NCBI RefSeq assembly: GCF_009176305.1
Contig: NZ_BLAJ01000011.1
Location: 58,446 to 122,445, forward strand
From: Martinezella dioscoreae
GTDB taxonomy: Bacteria > Pseudomonadota > Alphaproteobacteria > Rhizobiales > Rhizobiaceae
Reading direction: 5' to 3'
Length of the DNA stretch: 64,000 nucleotides
Both the position numbers and the translations under genes were made by a program. The notes beneath the pieces were generated by a model. The model ran no database searches. It saw nothing but the letters and a program-made list of their open reading frames with translations, and had not been told where the DNA came from. Shown in pieces: positions 1-8,394 of this stretch (position 1 is the stretch's first letter; each line of letters opens with the position of its first letter).

Positions 1-2
1 CC

Positions 3-965
3 ATCGAAGCCTTCCGGGGCGCTGCCGGCAATCTCGAGCGCTATCCGGACGGACAGGCCAAGGAATTGCGCCAGGCGATCGCCGATGTGCATGGGCTGAA
101 TGTGGCCAATATCCTCTGCGGCGCCGGCTCGGACGAGTTGCTTGGCCTGCTCTGCCACACCTATCTCGGCACCGGTGACGAAGGCATCATCACCGAACAC
201 GGCTTCCTGGTTTACAAGATCCAGATCATGGCCGCCGGCGCGACGCCGGTCACCGTTAAGGAGAAGGATTGCACCGTCGATGTCGACGCGATCCTCGCGG
301 CAGTCACGGAGAAGACCAAGATGGTCTTCATCGCCAATCCCGGCAATCCGACTGGAACCTATGTGCCGGTCAGCGAGATCCGTCGCCTGCAGGCGAGCCT
401 CCCGAAGCATGTCATTCTCGTGCTCGACGCGGCCTATGCCGAATATGTTCGCCGCAACGATTACGAAGCCGGCCTTGAGCTCGTTTCGGCGAACCAGAAT
501 GTCGTCATGACCCGTACCTTCTCCAAGGTCTATGGCCTGGCAGCCCTTCGTATCGGCTGGATGTACGGGCCTGTCGATATCATCGATGCGATCAACCGCG
601 TGCGTGCTCCGTTCAATCTGAACAGCGCCGCCATTGCCGCCGGAGCGGCTGCCATTCGCGATCTGGCCTTTACGGAAAAGGCTGTGGCACACAACACGCT
701 CTGGATCGAGAAGATGACGGCTGCGCTCGAAGCCCTGGGCCTCAGGGTGACGCCGTCGGTTGCGAATTTCGTCCTGATCCATTTCCCCGATAGCGACGGC
801 AAGCGTGCGGCCGAGGCCGATGATTTCCTGACGAGCCGCGGCTATATCCTGCGCGCTGTGCGCGCCTACGGCTTCCCGAATTCGCTGCGCCTGAGCATCG
901 GTACCGAAGAGGCCAATCTCGGCGTCATCGACGCTCTGACCGAGTTTATGGGACGCAAGGCATGA
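3..965 (+). CDS. hisC: Histidinol-phosphate aminotransferase, 5'-truncated by the window edge
   Basis: This is a fold-type I PLP aminotransferase that transfers an amino group between glutamate and imidazole-acetol phosphate (histidine synthesis); rhizobial paralogues may also act on aromatic keto acids. The open frame runs from base 3, before any start codon, so roughly 30-45 N-terminal residues lie outside the window. Family motifs visible are ERYPDGQAKELR near the edge, CGAGSDE, NPGNPTGTY, and TRTFSKVYGLAALRIGW, which contains the PLP-binding lysine. The stop overlaps the tyrC start by 4 bp (ATGA), so the two are translationally coupled. That pairing with prephenate dehydrogenase favours a role in tyrosine/phenylalanine synthesis at least as much as histidine. 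Confidence 0.9.
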   Translation: MEAFRGAAGNLERYPDGQAKELRQAIADVHGLNVANILCGAGSDELLGLLCHTYLGTGDEGIITEHGFLVYKIQIMAAGATPVTVKEKDCTVDVDAILAAVTEKTKMVFIANPGNPTGTYVPVSEIRRLQASLPKHVILVLDAAYAEYVRRNDYEAGLELVSANQNVVMTRTFSKVYGLAALRIGWMYGPVDIIDAINRVRAPFNLNSAAIAAGAAAIRDLAFTEKAVAHNTLWIEKMTAALEALGLRVTPSVANFVLIHFPDSDGKRAAEADDFLTSRGYILRAVRAYGFPNSLRLSIGTEEANLGVIDALTEFMGRKA

Positions 966-1891
966 GCAACATCCAGTTCGATCGCATTGCGTTGATCGGC
1001 ATCGGCCTGATCGGCTCCTCCATCGCCCACGACATCAAGCGCCTCGGTATCGCAAAGGAAGTGGTGATCTCGACACGCAGCGCCGAGACGCTGAAGCGTG
1101 CTGAGGAGCTGAAGCTCGGCGACCGCTATACGCCGTCGTCGGCCGAAGCAGTGAAAGGCGCCGATCTCGTTATCGTTTCCGTGCCTGTGGGCGCCTCCGA
1201 GAGCGTCGCCAAAGAAATCGCGGCGCATCTGAAGCCGGGCGCCATCGTCACGGATGTCGGTTCGACCAAGGCGTCGGTTATTGCGCAGATGCAGCCGCAT
1301 ATGCCGTCCAACGTGTATTTCATTCCGGGCCATCCGCTCGCAGGTACGGAGAAATCCGGTCCGGATGCCGGTTTTCCTGGGCTGTTCAAGGGGCGCTGGT
1401 GCATCTTCACGCCAGTTCCGGGCACGGACGAGACCGCGATCAAGACGCTGCGCACCTTCTGGGAAACCTTGGGCTCCCGTGTCGACGAGATGGATCCGGA
1501 GCATCACGACAAGGTGCTGGCGATCGTCTCGCATCTGCCGCATCTGATCGCCTATAACATTGTCGGGACCGCCGACGATCTGGAGACGGTGACCGAATCG
1601 GAAGTCATCAAATATTCCGCCTCCGGCTTCCGTGACTTCACGCGCCTCGCCGCGTCCGATCCGACCATGTGGCGCGACGTCTGCCTGCACAATCGCGATG
1701 CCATTCTGGAGATGCTGTCGCGCTTCTCCGAGGATCTGGCATCGCTGCAGCGTGCCATCCGCTGGGGCGACGGCGACAAGATCTTCGAACTTTTCACCCG
1801 CACCCGCGCCATCCGCCGTTCAATCGTCGAAGCCGGCCAGGACGTCGACGTGCCGGACTTCGGCCGTCATGCGCTGGATGTGAAGGAATAG
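962..1891 (+). CDS. tyrC: Prephenate/arogenate (cyclohexadienyl) dehydrogenase
   Basis: Catalyses NAD(P)-dependent oxidative decarboxylation of prephenate or arogenate in tyrosine synthesis. The 309-residue protein has an N-terminal Rossmann dinucleotide motif (GIGLIGSSIA, about residues 13-22). GHPLAGTEKSG lies near residue 123, HDKVLAIVSHLPHLIA near 180, and GFRDFTRLAASDPTMW in the C-terminal helical domain, all typical of the TyrA/TyrC family. There is no chorismate mutase or C-terminal ACT domain, so this is the monofunctional short type. The start codon overlaps the hisC stop by 4 bp, so it is the second gene of a coupled aromatic amino acid operon. Confidence 0.93.
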   Translation: MSNIQFDRIALIGIGLIGSSIAHDIKRLGIAKEVVISTRSAETLKRAEELKLGDRYTPSSAEAVKGADLVIVSVPVGASESVAKEIAAHLKPGAIVTDVGSTKASVIAQMQPHMPSNVYFIPGHPLAGTEKSGPDAGFPGLFKGRWCIFTPVPGTDETAIKTLRTFWETLGSRVDEMDPEHHDKVLAIVSHLPHLIAYNIVGTADDLETVTESEVIKYSASGFRDFTRLAASDPTMWRDVCLHNRDAILEMLSRFSEDLASLQRAIRWGDGDKIFELFTRTRAIRRSIVEAGQDVDVPDFGRHALDVKE

Positions 1892-1918
1892 GCATCCCTA
1901 TACGACGGAGGGGCGCTT

Positions 1919-2347
1919 ATGATCGTCAGGCGCGCGCGTTCCGAAGATTTGTCCTGGCTCCTTGAGCATGATGACGCCAGTGAAGACTGGATTGGGCGCT
2001 GCATTGCGTTCGGTGAATATTTTGTGGCCGAGCGGGATGGCAAACTCCTCGGCTTCCTGCGCTTCAGCCGCTTTTGGGGCAAGATACCCTATATGGATAT
2101 GATCCGCGTGCTGCCGCTACACCGGCGCGAGGGTCTCGGAACTGCTCTGTTCCACGCCTGGGAAAGCGCCATGATCGACGAGGGCGCCAAGCATCTGATG
2201 ACATCGAGCGAATGGGCGCAAGCCGAGCCACAGGCCTGGCACCGCCGCAACGGCTTCAAGCCAGCTGGCAGCATCGACCTCCGTATCGTCCAGCCGACCC
2301 CGGAGATATTCTTTGTGAAGGATATCTCCGACGCCCGCAGAGGATAG
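1919..2347 (+). CDS. GNAT-family N-acetyltransferase
   Basis: A 142-residue single-domain GNAT protein. The acetyl-CoA-binding motif A is recognisable as RVLPLHRREGLGTALFHAWE (about residues 62-81), followed by the usual C-terminal aromatic region (WHRRNGFKPAG). Substrate cannot be inferred. ACGGAGGGG about 10 nt upstream supports the ATG at 1919. It lies 27 bp after tyrC on the same strand and is probably co-transcribed, but it has no obvious role in aromatic amino acid synthesis. Confidence 0.82.
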   Translation: MIVRRARSEDLSWLLEHDDASEDWIGRCIAFGEYFVAERDGKLLGFLRFSRFWGKIPYMDMIRVLPLHRREGLGTALFHAWESAMIDEGAKHLMTSSEWAQAEPQAWHRRNGFKPAGSIDLRIVQPTPEIFFVKDISDARRG

Positions 2348-2350
2348 GCT

Positions 2351-3364
2351 TCAGATCGGCGGGATCTTTCCGAGCGGGATGAAGCCGCTGAGTGAGAGGC
2401 GACCTCGATCGGCGGTGAGATCGACGGAGACCTTATCCGCGCCATTGGCCAGCGCCTTCAGCATCTTCGTCGCCGTCTTGATGATGTTCTTGGCGGCGGG
2501 AAGCGTCGTGGTCAGGCTATCGCCCCAGGGCCCGATCTGATTGATCTCCAGCTTGAACTGCCCGGACAGAAAACCCTCATCGTCAAAGTTGAAAGGTCCG
2601 GAAAGCGTCATGATGCGGCCATCGCCGATATCGATGACGGCCTGATGCAGCATGCCTGCCGAGCCGCGAAGCCCCTCCCGGTCGCTGCCATCGAGCAGGC
2701 CGGCCTTGCCGGACAGCGTCACCTTGGCGCTGGTCGATGCGGTGGGCAATGTCTGCGGGAAGTCTTTGATGACGGCATTGGCATTTTCGACGCCGATCGC
2801 GAAATCCAGATCGCTGCCATTCTGATTGGCGTGCATCTCCGTGTGGGCAGCGGTGACATTAAGGCTCTGGCCGGTGACGGAGGAGACGATGCCGGCCTTC
2901 AGCCCTTCGATGACAGTCTGAGTCTGAGCGACGCCGCGGCCCTTGGCGATAAGGTTCGATTGCAGATCGGCCCATTCGGCCGATACGGTCAGGCCTTCCG
3001 TCGTGCGCAACTCCGCGGGGGATTTCAGGCTCCAGCTCACATGGTTGGGTTGGAAGACCGGTGCGGAGGCGCTGAGCCTGTCGAAATTGGTGGAGACGCC
3101 GCGCGTCGGGTTGTCGACCGTCACCGTGTCGCAGGTCAGGCCTATGGAGAAGGGGAAGCCGTTGAAGGCCATGTTCTCGCATTTGCCGGCAATGCCGGCG
3201 CTGTTCTGCTGGCCGAGCGCCTTCAGGACATTGGTCCTGACGAAACTGGTCGCATAGTACCAACCGCCAGTGTAAAGACCGGCTAGAACCACCACAAGCC
3301 CAAAAAGGATGAGCCACAGACGCTTGCCTCGACCGGTCGTTACGCTCTGGCTTGACGCTGCCAT
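2351..3364 (-). CDS. DUF2125 family membrane-anchored protein
   Basis: The protein of 337 residues has one N-terminal membrane segment (roughly residues 15-35, LWLILFGLVVVLAGLYTGGWYY) followed by a long predominantly beta periplasmic region. Its composition and the CENMAFNGFPFSIGLTCD stretch match alphaproteobacterial DUF2125 proteins. I chose the ATG at 3364 over an upstream TTG because GGAGA sits 5 nt before that ATG, and the TTG codon itself overlaps this ribosome site. It is convergent with the GNAT gene (3 bp apart) and divergent from chaC. Function is unknown; an envelope role is inferred only from topology. Confidence 0.8.
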   Translation of the reverse strand: MAASSQSVTTGRGKRLWLILFGLVVVLAGLYTGGWYYATSFVRTNVLKALGQQNSAGIAGKCENMAFNGFPFSIGLTCDTVTVDNPTRGVSTNFDRLSASAPVFQPNHVSWSLKSPAELRTTEGLTVSAEWADLQSNLIAKGRGVAQTQTVIEGLKAGIVSSVTGQSLNVTAAHTEMHANQNGSDLDFAIGVENANAVIKDFPQTLPTASTSAKVTLSGKAGLLDGSDREGLRGSAGMLHQAVIDIGDGRIMTLSGPFNFDDEGFLSGQFKLEINQIGPWGDSLTTTLPAAKNIIKTATKMLKALANGADKVSVDLTADRGRLSLSGFIPLGKIPPI

Positions 3365-3414
3365 GTTGTTCTCCAATGGTTGGACTGAAGCTTCACAGTG
3401 ATTTGGCGTTGGAT

Positions 3415-3948
3415 ATGGACGAATTTTGGGTGTTTGGCTACGGATCCCTCATGTGGAATCCGGGCTTTGGTTATGACGAGCGGGCCGAGGCCCTGATTTT
3501 TGGCTATCGTCGCTCACTCTGCGTCCGTTCCTGGGTCCATCGCGGCACGGAAGAAAACCCCGGCCTCGTCCTCGGGCTCGATCGTGGCGGCTCCTGCCGG
3601 GGCATGGCCTTCCGGGTTCCGGCCTCCGATTGGGATGAGGTGCTAACCTATCTGCGCGAGCGCGAACTCGTCACCAACGTCTATCTGGAAAAGAACTTGC
3701 CGATTCGGCTCGCCGACAGGCGGCGCGTGATCGCCGTCGCCTATGTCGTCGATCGCAATCACCGGCAATATGCCGGCTCGCTGGATGCAATCGAGGCCGC
3801 GCACGTGGTGGAAGCTGCCAATGGGCGTTCCGGCCCGAATGACGCCTATCTCTTCAATACGCTGACGCATCTGCGCGACATGGGCATCCGCGATCATTGG
3901 CTCGAACAGGTTGCCGGCGAAGTGGAGCGGATGCGAAAGGCATCCTGA
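3415..3948 (+). CDS. ChaC-type gamma-glutamylcyclotransferase
   Basis: Predicted to cleave glutathione or gamma-glutamyl dipeptides to 5-oxoproline (ChaC/GGCT fold). The 177-residue protein opens with WVFGYGSLMWNPGF; YGSL is the signature substrate loop. Conserved glutamates in the RERELVTNVY segment (about residues 81-90) include the likely general base. The open frame extends upstream to a TTG at 3352 and an ATG at 3376, but homologues begin close to MDEFWVFGYGSL, so 3415 is preferred. It is divergent from the DUF2125 gene and convergent with plsC. Confidence 0.85.
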   Translation: MDEFWVFGYGSLMWNPGFGYDERAEALIFGYRRSLCVRSWVHRGTEENPGLVLGLDRGGSCRGMAFRVPASDWDEVLTYLRERELVTNVYLEKNLPIRLADRRRVIAVAYVVDRNHRQYAGSLDAIEAAHVVEAANGRSGPNDAYLFNTLTHLRDMGIRDHWLEQVAGEVERMRKAS

Positions 3949-3975
3949 ACCTGTCGCCTGGCGTTGAGAGTTCGC

Positions 3976-4779
3976 TCAGACTGCGGCGGTAACGGGTTTT
4001 GCCTTGGCGATTTCCGCGAGACGTTGCGCCGCCGTCGGCGGAACCGGCAGGTTCGGGTTGTTGGCGATCGTTTCGACCAGCAGCTCGTCGCTTGCTCTTT
4101 CCGTCTCCTCGATCAGGCGCGCGAAAAAGGCATCCGGGTCCATGCCGGGCTCGATCGGCGGCAGGATGCGCACCTTGATATGGCCGGGATATTTGCGGAA
4201 GGTGCGGCGCGGCCAGAAAAAGCCCGGATGCATGGCAACGGCGACGACGGGGATGCCTAGGTCGCGATACATGCGGGCGATGCCGTATTTGTAGACCGGC
4301 TCGGCGCCCGGCGGCCGTCGCGTGCCCTCGGGGTAGATGATGAGCTGGCGACCCGTGGCGAGCTCTTCGCGCGTGCGCTTCAGGACATCGAACATGACCT
4401 TGCCGCGGGCGCCGCGATCCACCGGGATCATGCGCTGTTTCCCGGCATACCAGCCGAACAATGGGATCCACATCAGCTCGCGCTTCAGGATATAGACCGG
4501 ATCGTCGAGATAGGGCAGCAGCGCAAATGTATCCCAGAAGGATTGATGCTTGGGCGCGAAGATGAAGCTGCCTTTGGGGATATTTTCCAAGCCCTCGATC
4601 TCGAAGGTGGTGCCGACGATCTTCTCCATCAGCCAGGTGCTGGATTTCGCCCATGCCTTGGGGATCGCATAGGCCGCCTTGCGCGGCATGAGGAAGTAAA
4701 TCGGCGCCAGCACGATCATGCGAATGATCAGATTGGCATAGAAGGCCGTGTTGAACAGGATCGAACGCAGGATAATCAT
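3976..4779 (-). CDS. plsC: 1-acyl-sn-glycerol-3-phosphate acyltransferase
   Basis: Acylates lysophosphatidic acid to phosphatidic acid in membrane phospholipid synthesis. The 267-residue protein has an N-terminal hydrophobic segment (about residues 8-31). The catalytic NHX4D-type motif reads KHQSFWD (His78, Asp83), a slight variant in which the usual Asn is Lys. The phosphate-binding block is YPEGTRRPPG (about residues 149-158). The ATG at 4779 is preferred over an earlier one at 4818 because GGAAAA lies 8 nt upstream and homologues begin just before the membrane helix. The next gene upstream on this strand is the YdcF-like gene, 105 bp away. Confidence 0.9.
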   Translation of the reverse strand: MIILRSILFNTAFYANLIIRMIVLAPIYFLMPRKAAYAIPKAWAKSSTWLMEKIVGTTFEIEGLENIPKGSFIFAPKHQSFWDTFALLPYLDDPVYILKRELMWIPLFGWYAGKQRMIPVDRGARGKVMFDVLKRTREELATGRQLIIYPEGTRRPPGAEPVYKYGIARMYRDLGIPVVAVAMHPGFFWPRRTFRKYPGHIKVRILPPIEPGMDPDAFFARLIEETERASDELLVETIANNPNLPVPPTAAQRLAEIAKAKPVTAAV

Positions 4780-4884
4780 CGAGGCTTTTCCAATGCACCG
4801 GCTTGCACCGGCATCCAAAGGTTTGCCTACACGATTACGACGTCAATAAAAAGTCGGTGCGTGCGCGGTTTTGCGCGACAGGCC

Positions 4885-5607
4885 TTAGTCGTCGTCCTCG
4901 ATCGGCTGACGCGAACGCAGGCCGGTCGGACGTCCAAGTCCCGTGATGTTGCGGGCGCCGGCAAGGAGCACCTTGGCATATTCCGCGATCATCGTGCGCA
5001 GCGCATTCGGGTCCGTGAACCAGTTCTTGGTCTTCAGATCGGAGTTGACGACCGGATAGGGAATGAAATCGGTCGAGGGATCGACGTATTTCAATTCTGC
5101 GAGGCTGCGGGGCATATGGTAGTTGTTCGTGACAACGAGAACGCTCTTGTAGCCCCTGGCGTGAATCCACTTTGCCGCTTCGCGGGCATTGCCGATCGTA
5201 TCGAGCGCGTCATAGCCGATGTCGACGCAGCAGCTGAACAGGCTGGCGGAACTCTGCGTCAGTTTCCGGATCTGCGTTGGCGTGGTGGTCGGATGTGCGC
5301 CCGAGATCAGCAGGCGGTTGCCGGCACCGGTGCGCAGCAGCTCCACCGCCTGATCGATCCGCTGATAGCCGCCCGTCAGCACGACGATGGCATCGGCCTT
5401 GGGGTCGAGCGGCGGTTTCAAGGTGGTGATCGAATCGGCGAAATGCAGGAAGCCGCCGAAAACGATGGCTACCAGGAAGATGAAAGCGAAGCCGCCCCAG
5501 CGCAAGAGACGGCGGAACAGGCTGCGGCGCACGGGTCTATCACCGCGGGGTCGGGCCCGCAGCGACTGCAAACTCACGGACTTGCGAGTCGTCAGATCCA
5601 TGCTCAT
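4885..5607 (-). CDS. YdcF/SanA-like DUF218 membrane protein
   Basis: A 240-residue protein with a basic N-terminus, one membrane helix (about residues 38-58) and a DUF218 domain. The domain is recognised by ADAIVVLTGGYQRIDQAVEL, LLISGAH, and VLVVTNNYHMPRS. DUF218 proteins are linked to envelope processes in other bacteria, but the substrate is unknown. A TATAAT-like hexamer on the minus strand (5616-5621) lies only 8 nt before the ATG and no good ribosome site is visible, so transcription may give a very short or absent leader. ftsX is upstream on the same strand, 69 bp away. Confidence 0.82.
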   Translation of the reverse strand: MSMDLTTRKSVSLQSLRARPRGDRPVRRSLFRRLLRWGGFAFIFLVAIVFGGFLHFADSITTLKPPLDPKADAIVVLTGGYQRIDQAVELLRTGAGNRLLISGAHPTTTPTQIRKLTQSSASLFSCCVDIGYDALDTIGNAREAAKWIHARGYKSVLVVTNNYHMPRSLAELKYVDPSTDFIPYPVVNSDLKTKNWFTDPNALRTMIAEYAKVLLAGARNITGLGRPTGLRSRQPIEDDD

Positions 5608-5676
5608 GATTCGCTATTATACGCCAATTGCGGCAATGAACGGGCTGGCAAACGGTAAAAAAACATCGCTGAGGCG

Positions 5677-6720
5677 TCAATTCGGTACGCTATCCGTCCG
5701 CCCGGGATCGGAACGGACCAGATCGATCTCGTAAATCGTGCGCATGACGGTGAATCGCGCCGTCAGCGTCGTCAGCAGCGCGATGATGATCATGGTGGCG
5801 AGAATGCCGACATAGCCGAGCGCGCCGACGGAGAAAGTCCCGAACAATGCCGTTGCCTGATCGGTTTGCGGTGTCGCGATCGTATGGCTCTGCAGAAGGC
5901 CGGCTGTCGCGAAGAAGAGGGCGGCGAGCGCGCTGCCGGCTCCCGAGCCTTTGAGGCTGATCTTCAGGAAATGCTTCTGGAATTCATTGGCGACGAAGGT
6001 GCTTTCTGCGCCGACGAAATGCAGGACTTCGACGATATGGCGATTGCCCGACAATGCGCCGCGCGTGGCGAAGACCACCGTCAGCACCATGGCGGTGAAG
6101 ACGAGCAGCAGCACGCCGGTGCCGATGAGAACGGTGGTGTGCGCCATCGACACGAGCCGATCGACCCAGGTGCGATGGTCGTCCAGGGTCGCCTGCGGGA
6201 TCTGTGCCTTGAGCAGGCTGCGCATCGCTTCGAAATCGGGCGGATGCGTCTCGTCGATCGTGATGATGACGAGGCGCGGGACGGGCAGTTCCTTGATATC
6301 GAGGCCGGCACCGAGCCACGGCTCGAGCAGGCGCGCGGTCGCCGCCTCGTCGACGATCTGGCCTGATTTGGTGCCGACGAAGCTCAATGCGATGTCGCGG
6401 GCGCTCGCGAGCGACTTTTCCATGTCGAGATTGTCGTCCGGCTTGATCTGGATGGTGATCTCGCGGGAAATCTGGCTCTCCCAGCTTGCCGCCGTCGAAC
6501 GCACCATGCTGACCGCACCGAGCGTCAGGCAGGCAAGAAAGGCCATGATGGCGATGACGACAATCAGCGCATTGCCCTGAATGTTGGAGGACGGCACGAT
6601 CGGTCCCGTCGGGCGCACGCGCATTTCCGGGCGTTTGCGTTCTGCGGGTGCTGCAGGCGCCTGCCGTGCTTGCGGAGCTCCGGTGGTCGGGGCTGTCCTG
6701 CGGGGGCGGGGATCAGTCAT
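5677..6720 (-). CDS. ftsX: Cell division ABC transporter permease FtsX
   Basis: The membrane partner of FtsE; in other bacteria the FtsEX complex sits at the division site and activates periplasmic peptidoglycan hydrolases. The 347-residue protein starts with a Pro/Arg/Ala-rich cytoplasmic tail of about 50 residues. A membrane helix (about 50-72) and an extracytoplasmic domain follow, then three C-terminal helices, as expected for FtsX. The tail is longer than in Escherichia coli. Its ATG overlaps the ftsE stop by 8 bp, so translation is coupled. A rhizobial FtsX would be expected to regulate M23-type hydrolases; one such gene lies at 61.7-63.7 kb but is not linked here. Confidence 0.92.
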   Translation of the reverse strand: MTDPRPRRTAPTTGAPQARQAPAAPAERKRPEMRVRPTGPIVPSSNIQGNALIVVIAIMAFLACLTLGAVSMVRSTAASWESQISREITIQIKPDDNLDMEKSLASARDIALSFVGTKSGQIVDEAATARLLEPWLGAGLDIKELPVPRLVIITIDETHPPDFEAMRSLLKAQIPQATLDDHRTWVDRLVSMAHTTVLIGTGVLLLVFTAMVLTVVFATRGALSGNRHIVEVLHFVGAESTFVANEFQKHFLKISLKGSGAGSALAALFFATAGLLQSHTIATPQTDQATALFGTFSVGALGYVGILATMIIIALLTTLTARFTVMRTIYEIDLVRSDPGRTDSVPN

Positions 6721-7372
6721 AGATATCGAGATGCCCCCCCGATAGGATCATGCGCCTCGCCTCGATCTGGTCCATCAAAGCGAGATCGTGCGTGGCAATG
6801 ACGACGGCGGTGCCGAGACGGTTGAGTTCCAGAAAGAGATTGAGCAGGCGGCGTGCCATCGGCGGGTCGACATTGCCCGTCGGTTCGTCGGCAAGCAGGA
6901 TTTCCGGGCGGTCGATGAGGGCGCGGGCGATCGCGGCGCGCTGCTTTTCCCCACCGGAGAGAACCGGCGGCAGCACATTGATGCGCTCGCCGAGGCCTAC
7001 CCATTTCAGCAGTTCCAGGACGTCGGTGCGGTAGGAGCTTTCGTCCTTGCCGCGCACGCGGAGCGGCAGGGCGACATTTTCATAGGTCGTCAAATGCTCG
7101 AGCAGCCGGAAATCCTGAAAGACGATGCCGACACGGCGGCGCAGCAGCGGCAGCTCATTGCGCGGGATCGAGGAAATCTCCCGGTCGAACATGCGGATCA
7201 GCCCGCGCGTCGGCTGCAGCGACATGAAGAGCAGCCGCAGCAGTGTCGTCTTGCCGGCGCCGGAAGGGCCGGTCAGGAACTGGAACGATTTCCTCGGTAT
7301 GTCGAAGCTCAGGTCGCGGAGGATCTCCGGACCCATGCCGTAGCGCAAACCGACGTTCTCAAAATGAATCAA
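6713..7372 (-). CDS. ftsE: Cell division ABC transporter ATPase FtsE
   Basis: The 219-residue ATPase subunit of FtsEX. It has Walker A GPSGAGKTT (35-43), Q-loop in VGIVFQDFRLLEH, ABC signature LSGGEKQR (138-145), Walker B LLADEPTGN (159-167) and the switch histidine in ATHDL. The first in-frame start is TTG at 7372, and homologues begin at the same MIHFENV residue, so a TTG start is likely. It is the first gene of ftsE-ftsX. The 210-bp upstream region contains three TTAAC boxes resembling half-sites for the cell-cycle regulator CtrA. Confidence 0.94.
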   Translation of the reverse strand: MIHFENVGLRYGMGPEILRDLSFDIPRKSFQFLTGPSGAGKTTLLRLLFMSLQPTRGLIRMFDREISSIPRNELPLLRRRVGIVFQDFRLLEHLTTYENVALPLRVRGKDESSYRTDVLELLKWVGLGERINVLPPVLSGGEKQRAAIARALIDRPEILLADEPTGNVDPPMARRLLNLFLELNRLGTAVVIATHDLALMDQIEARRMILSGGHLDIYD

Positions 7373-7413
7373 CGGGCAGTCCAGTCTTCCGCAGGGTTCA
7401 ATCAGGCGACTTG

Positions 7414-7491
7414 TTAACCAATGGCATTAACAGCCGGTAAATTTTTCTGGAAAGGCGCCCTATTCATGGCGATCTTTGCGAAGCATTAACC
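7414..7491. promoter_or_regulatory. Cluster of TTAAC boxes between ftsE and a divergent gene
   Basis: Within the 210-bp divergent region, TTAACCA occurs at 7414-7420, TTAAC at 7427-7431 and TTAACC at 7486-7491. CtrA of alphaproteobacteria binds TTAA-N7-TTAA and TTAACCAT half-sites; here the first two boxes are 9 bp apart instead of 7. Cell-cycle control of ftsE is plausible, but the match is imperfect and AT-rich promoters can show such words by chance. Confidence 0.3.
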
Positions 7492-7582
7492 AAGAAAATT
7501 TACGACTGGGCAGGATTCGTTTCAATGCCCAGATTGGCAACGGGCGTCGAAACCATGTGGATCACCGCAACGGGAGGCCATC

Positions 7583-8248
7583 ATGGGCGCTTTTCGCCAC
7601 CGTCAACAACAGACGGGGCTTATTTATGACCTCATTCCGCCCGAACGCGGAGCGGGGTCGAGCCCGGTGCATTACGTCATGCCGAAACCCGATATTGTCG
7701 ACGCCGAATTCGTGACCGTTTCCGCCGCACGCGGGCGGCCAGCATCGGGCGTCAATATGCGCTATGGCGGGCGTAACCAACCTAGACCTCAGCCAGTGGC
7801 GCGCAAGACTACACTTTCGCGCATCCTCACCGTTCTGCGGGTGACTGAGGAAGTCTTGCAGCAGGCATCGCGGCGCAGCTTCGTGGCGCTCATCATCTGC
7901 CTTGCAATCTTGATCTTCGGCCTTTCGGGCGGTTTTTTCGGTCTCTCCGGCGCATCGGCCGAGGCGACATCCGATCCGCTGCAGTTCTCGCATGTGACAC
8001 TGACGCCGAGGGATGAGAACGGGCTACCCGTCTTGAGATTGAACGGCATCATCGAGAATGTCAGCGGTGCCACGCTTTCGGTTCCGCAGGTGCGCGCCGA
8101 TCTTTTTGCCGGTGGTCAGCTGGTCAGAAGCATCGTCGTTGACACGCCGGTCGATCGCCTCGGACCGCATGAAAGCCGCGGATTCTCCACAAGATTACAG
8201 CATCCTGGTGGAAAAACGCCGGATGTCCTGCTTTCCTTCATGCCATAG
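7583..8248 (+). CDS. Conserved hypothetical single-pass membrane protein
   Basis: A 221-residue protein of unknown function. It has a basic, Pro-rich cytoplasmic N-terminus of about 100 residues, one hydrophobic segment (about 101-125) and a C-terminal beta-rich domain. The C-terminal pattern (LNGIIENVSGATLSVPQVRA, then HESRGFSTRLQHP) resembles the post-membrane domain of DUF3426/zinc-ribbon MJ0042-type proteins. The N-terminal cysteine zinc ribbon of that family is absent. GGGAGG (7572-7577) supports the ATG at 7583. It is divergent from ftsE, a common arrangement in rhizobia as far as I recall. Confidence 0.72.
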   Translation: MGAFRHRQQQTGLIYDLIPPERGAGSSPVHYVMPKPDIVDAEFVTVSAARGRPASGVNMRYGGRNQPRPQPVARKTTLSRILTVLRVTEEVLQQASRRSFVALIICLAILIFGLSGGFFGLSGASAEATSDPLQFSHVTLTPRDENGLPVLRLNGIIENVSGATLSVPQVRADLFAGGQLVRSIVVDTPVDRLGPHESRGFSTRLQHPGGKTPDVLLSFMP

Positions 8249-8297
8249 GGGGTGTGTCCAAGCCGCTGAGTGTGCTACGGGCTACTGCTTTAGAGTG

Positions 8298-8346
8298 CTA
8301 CAGCGACCTTGACGCGTCGTGTCGTATACGACGTGCGGCGCTGTAG
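8298..8346. repeat. Hairpin element upstream of hpt
   Basis: Outer 8-bp arms CTACAGCG (8298-8305) and CGCTGTAG (8339-8346) enclose a second perfect 12-bp palindrome GTCGTATACGAC (8321-8332). The spacing suggests a two-tier hairpin. It lies in the 146-bp gap before hpt. It could be a dispersed rhizobial repeat or a structured 5' leader; only one copy is visible in this window. Confidence 0.6.
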
Positions 8347-8394
8347 AGCTTGATCGGCGGCCAGGGGCCGCGCAGCCATGGAGCATGCCAATCA

